Assembly: GCA_024645305.1 (NCBI GenBank) | Contig: JAHEFU010000147.1 | Coordinates: 828 to 7,178 of the forward strand | Reading direction: 5' to 3' | Origin: Planctomycetales bacterium | GTDB lineage: Bacteria; 4484-113; JAFGCY01 | Length of the DNA: 6,351 nt | Shown: piece by piece, positions 4,725 through 6,351 of the stretch | How the letters are laid out: every line of letters begins with the position of its first letter | How positions within the stretch are numbered: the first letter of the stretch is position 1 | Program-made: the position numbers and the translations under genes | Notes under the pieces: model-generated | What the model was told of the DNA's origin: nothing | Database searches by the model: none | What the model saw: only the letters and a program-made list of their open reading frames with translations

Positions 4725-5525
4725 CTAGTCCCACTCGGGAAAGTCAATCAGCACATCGCGCAGCTTCCTGTACTCCGTCCCCTCGCGCGGCCAGTTGACG
4801 AGCGCGGCCCAGCGTGTATCCCGCGGCGGAGCCAGCAGGTTGTCACCCTTGGCGCTGTCAAAGGCCGGGTTGATCCAGCAGTGCCACCAGGGAAAGTCCG
4901 CCGTGTCCTCCGGCCCGAGTTCACCCGCCGCCACACTGTCACGCAGGGCCAGCAACCCGCGCGTGGCATCGGTCGTACCACCTTCGCTGCAGTGCCCGCC
5001 CGCTGCCCGCGTGTACAGCAGCCAGGCCAGCGGGTAGTTGCCCTTCTGCCCATTCGTGGTTTCCACCACCCACTGCAGCAGGGCTTCCGCCTCATCCAGC
5101 GAGCCGTGCTCCAGCAGGGCAATCCCCTGGTGCAGGCGGTGCAGCCAGTGCTCCGGCTCCAGCAGGGCGGCCCGTGAGAAGGCCAGCGCGGCTTCCTCAT
5201 ACTGCCGGTTGGCTGCGAAGGCCGAGCCCAGCTTGAACCAGGCCACGGCGAATTCAATGGCCCCCGAGGCGATGCACTGCTGGTAGCACTGCACTGCGTC
5301 AAGCACGCGCCGCTGGTCGAAGAAGGCATCCCCGCGCAGCATGTACACCACATCGTCGCTGGACTGCGTGCCCAGCTCCAGCATGCGTTCCGTCAGTCCG
5401 ATCAGCGCAGCGCTGTCCCCCTGCTCCAGCAGGCTGCGGGCCTGCTCGAACAACTGCTGGACCTCCGGGGATTCATCGGCAAAGGGCTGCTCGACATGCT
5501 CAGGCTGGGATGCTTCATCTTGCAT
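4725..5525 (-). CDS. TPR-repeat protein with tryptophan-rich C-terminus
   Basis: This 266-aa protein is probably cytosolic, since neither a signal peptide nor a membrane helix is seen. It has an acidic N-terminus. At least one clear tetratricopeptide repeat lies at 92-125, with the A/G/Y-A-P pattern in FAVAWFKLGSAFAANRQYEE. Likely degenerate repeats lie at about 24-55, 58-91 and 127-155. TPRs form helical scaffolds for protein-protein contacts; the partner is unknown. The last 60 residues are not TPR-like and carry many tryptophans (W213, W214, W217, W239, W245, W265) and an FPWWHCWINPAFD segment, perhaps a separate small domain. The start at 5525 is supported by a -10 box 6 nt upstream. The gene is divergent from the secreted glycosidase-like gene and convergent with the MFS gene. 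Nothing ties it functionally to either. Confidence 0.85.
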   Translation of the reverse strand: MQDEASQPEHVEQPFADESPEVQQLFEQARSLLEQGDSAALIGLTERMLELGTQSSDDVVYMLRGDAFFDQRRVLDAVQCYQQCIASGAIEFAVAWFKLGSAFAANRQYEEAALAFSRAALLEPEHWLHRLHQGIALLEHGSLDEAEALLQWVVETTNGQKGNYPLAWLLYTRAAGGHCSEGGTTDATRGLLALRDSVAAGELGPEDTADFPWWHCWINPAFDSAKGDNLLAPPRDTRWAALVNWPREGTEYRKLRDVLIDFPEWD

Positions 5526-5531
5526 GCGTCC

Positions 5532-5537
5532 AGTATA
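5532..5537 (-). promoter_or_regulatory. -10 element of the TPR gene, leaderless spacing
   Basis: On the - strand, TATACT (5 of 6 consensus matches) ends exactly 6 nt before the ATG at 5525, so +1 falls on the start codon. No good -35 box lies 16-18 nt further upstream. There is no Shine-Dalgarno sequence. Confidence 0.6.
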
Positions 5538-5613
5538 TCGGCGGGCAAAGCGCCTGAGCTCCCGGGGTTTGCAGTGTTTACCCTGTCCGCAGACGCTACG
5601 ATGATGTTTCTGT

Positions 5614-5628
5614 CGCAGTGGTACTGCG
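5614..5628. promoter_or_regulatory. Operator-like inverted repeat CGCAGT-GGT-ACTGCG
   Basis: Perfect 6-bp arms are separated by 3 nt, directly abutting the TATAAC at 5629-5634. It fills most of the space between that -10 box and a weak -35-like TTTCTG (5607-5612, 16-nt spacer). A dimeric repressor bound here would occlude the promoter of the secreted glycosidase-like gene. It could alternatively be an RNA hairpin if transcription starts further upstream. Confidence 0.4.
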
Positions 5629-5634
5629 TATAAC
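5629..5634 (+). promoter_or_regulatory. Possible -10 element of the NAGPA-like gene
   Basis: TATAAC differs from consensus only at the last base, which is an important one. It predicts +1 near 5641 and a leader of about 33 nt to the ATG at 5674. This gene would then be the exception in the window, not leaderless. A GAGGA-like sequence (5652-5656) sits about 17 nt before that ATG, too far for normal ribosome binding. Confidence 0.35.
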
Positions 5635-5673
5635 CATATGGATCACCTCACGAGGATTAGCGTCATAACTGCC

Positions 5674-6351
5674 ATGTCTGAATTCCCCGCCCGGGCAGCC
5701 CTGCTCTGCCTGCTCACGCTGGCCAGCGCGCTGGCCCTGCCCCATGCGGCTGCCGCCGCCAGCCTGACCGATGTGAAGATCAACCGCTCGGACTACTACA
5801 TCGAGGTTGAGCTGGCCTTCGACAGCCGCCCCAAGCAGGTCGCCGAAAGCTTCCGCTACGACCCGGACCGCTACCTGCTGACCATCGAGAACTGCGGCAG
5901 CCGCCTGCCCGAGCAGCGCGTGACGGAGCTCGCGAAGATCAACCACCACCTGCTGACCCGCGTTTCGGTGTTCGCCGCCAATGGCAACCTCTCGCTCGGG
6001 ATGTACCTGAACCAGTACAACCGGCCCTTCGTGCGTTACATTGACAACTCCTGGTTCCTGCGCTTCCATACAGCCAGCCGGGCTGAGCATGTCACACAGC
6101 TGGCGCAGGGTGTCAGCCTGACGGAGAAGTACTCCACCTACCGCAACCAGAACTTCACGCTGTACCTCGTGCGCATCGACCCCGCGGCCGAAGTCGACAT
6201 CTTCAGCGCGGCGGCCGACCGCTACGACGGCACGACGCACCGCCGGGCCCCCTCCAGCTTCGCACGCCGCGAGAACGCCGATGTGGTGATCAACGGCGGC
6301 TTCTTCGGCCGCGCCGGGGAGCACCTCTCCACGCTGATCGAGGACGGGATG
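5674..6351 (+). CDS. Secreted AMIN-like plus phosphodiester glycosidase (NAGPA) protein, N-terminal part
   Basis: The gene is open to the right edge, with 226 codons seen and the C-terminus missing. Residues 1-29 form a classical Sec signal peptide (R7, hydrophobic core ALLCLLTLASALAL, likely cleavage after the AAAAA run), so the mature protein acts in the periplasm or outside. Residues about 30-75 (SLTDVKINRSDYYIEVELAF and the DPDRYLLTIEN strand) resemble an AMIN domain, a beta-domain that binds peptidoglycan or localises envelope proteins. From about 148 on, the sequence matches the start of the phosphodiester glycosidase family (NAGPA, the family of the human mannose-6-phosphate uncovering enzyme). 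It has FTLYLVRIDP (161-170) and the hallmark INGGFF (206-211). The family hydrolyses sugar-phosphodiester linkages; in bacteria the substrates are mostly cell-envelope or polysaccharide components. An in-frame ATG at 5638 would add 12 residues. I prefer 5674 because it gives a compact signal peptide n-region. Confidence 0.85.
   Translation, partial: MSEFPARAALLCLLTLASALALPHAAAAASLTDVKINRSDYYIEVELAFDSRPKQVAESFRYDPDRYLLTIENCGSRLPEQRVTELAKINHHLLTRVSVFAANGNLSLGMYLNQYNRPFVRYIDNSWFLRFHTASRAEHVTQLAQGVSLTEKYSTYRNQNFTLYLVRIDPAAEVDIFSAAADRYDGTTHRRAPSSFARRENADVVINGGFFGRAGEHLSTLIEDGM

Noticed and set aside
5596..6324. Long - strand open frame of 242 codons opposite the NAGPA-like gene
   Set aside because: It is an antisense shadow; the + strand frame has a signal peptide and the INGGFF motif, and is open to the window edge.

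Overview
The window is chromosomal-type bacterial DNA of moderately high GC content. It holds seven protein-coding genes in a mixed-strand, one-gene-per-transcript layout. The gene types are a sigma70-style MFS exporter, an aldo/keto reductase, a COMT-like O-methyltransferase, a cytosolic TPR protein, an AMIN-like plus phosphodiester-glycosidase secreted protein, and two membrane proteins of unknown family. They fit a Gram-negative, probably proteobacterial genome. A gammaproteobacterium is my guess, made from overall protein flavour only. No phage, IS element, CRISPR array, tRNA or rRNA is visible.

Layout from left to right. Positions 1-133 are intergenic, with a terminator-like hairpin. Positions 134-433 (+) encode a 99-aa zinc-ribbon protein with one membrane helix. 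Positions 546-1613 (+) encode an aldo/keto reductase. Positions 1614-1732 are a convergent gap with two short hairpins between two oppositely oriented heptamer arrays. Positions 1733-2401 (-) encode an O-methyltransferase. Positions 2402-2501 are a divergent gap. Positions 2502-3335 (+) encode a six-helix membrane protein of unknown family whose base composition is poorer in GC than its neighbours. Positions 3400-4626 (+) encode an MFS transporter. Positions 4627-4724 are a convergent gap with a perfect 20-bp palindrome. Positions 4725-5525 (-) encode a TPR protein. Positions 5526-5673 are a divergent gap with an operator-like inverted repeat. From 5674 (+) to the right edge runs the N-terminal part of a secreted NAGPA-family protein.

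The genes do not form an evident pathway. What unites the window is its non-coding architecture. Five of the seven genes have a good -10 hexamer ending exactly 6 nt before the ATG: TATCAT once, TACAAT three times and TATACT once. A sixth (O-methyltransferase) has TAAGAT 7 nt before its ATG. With standard sigma70 geometry this puts +1 at, or one base from, the A of the start codon. None of the six has a Shine-Dalgarno sequence, so they look like leaderless mRNAs, each with its own promoter. Nearly every intergenic gap also carries a degenerate tract with a period of about 7 nt. These tracts often begin exactly at the upstream gene's stop codon and lie between that stop and the next promoter or hairpin. 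Leaderless promoters combined with heptameric intergenic spacers are the most unusual signal here.
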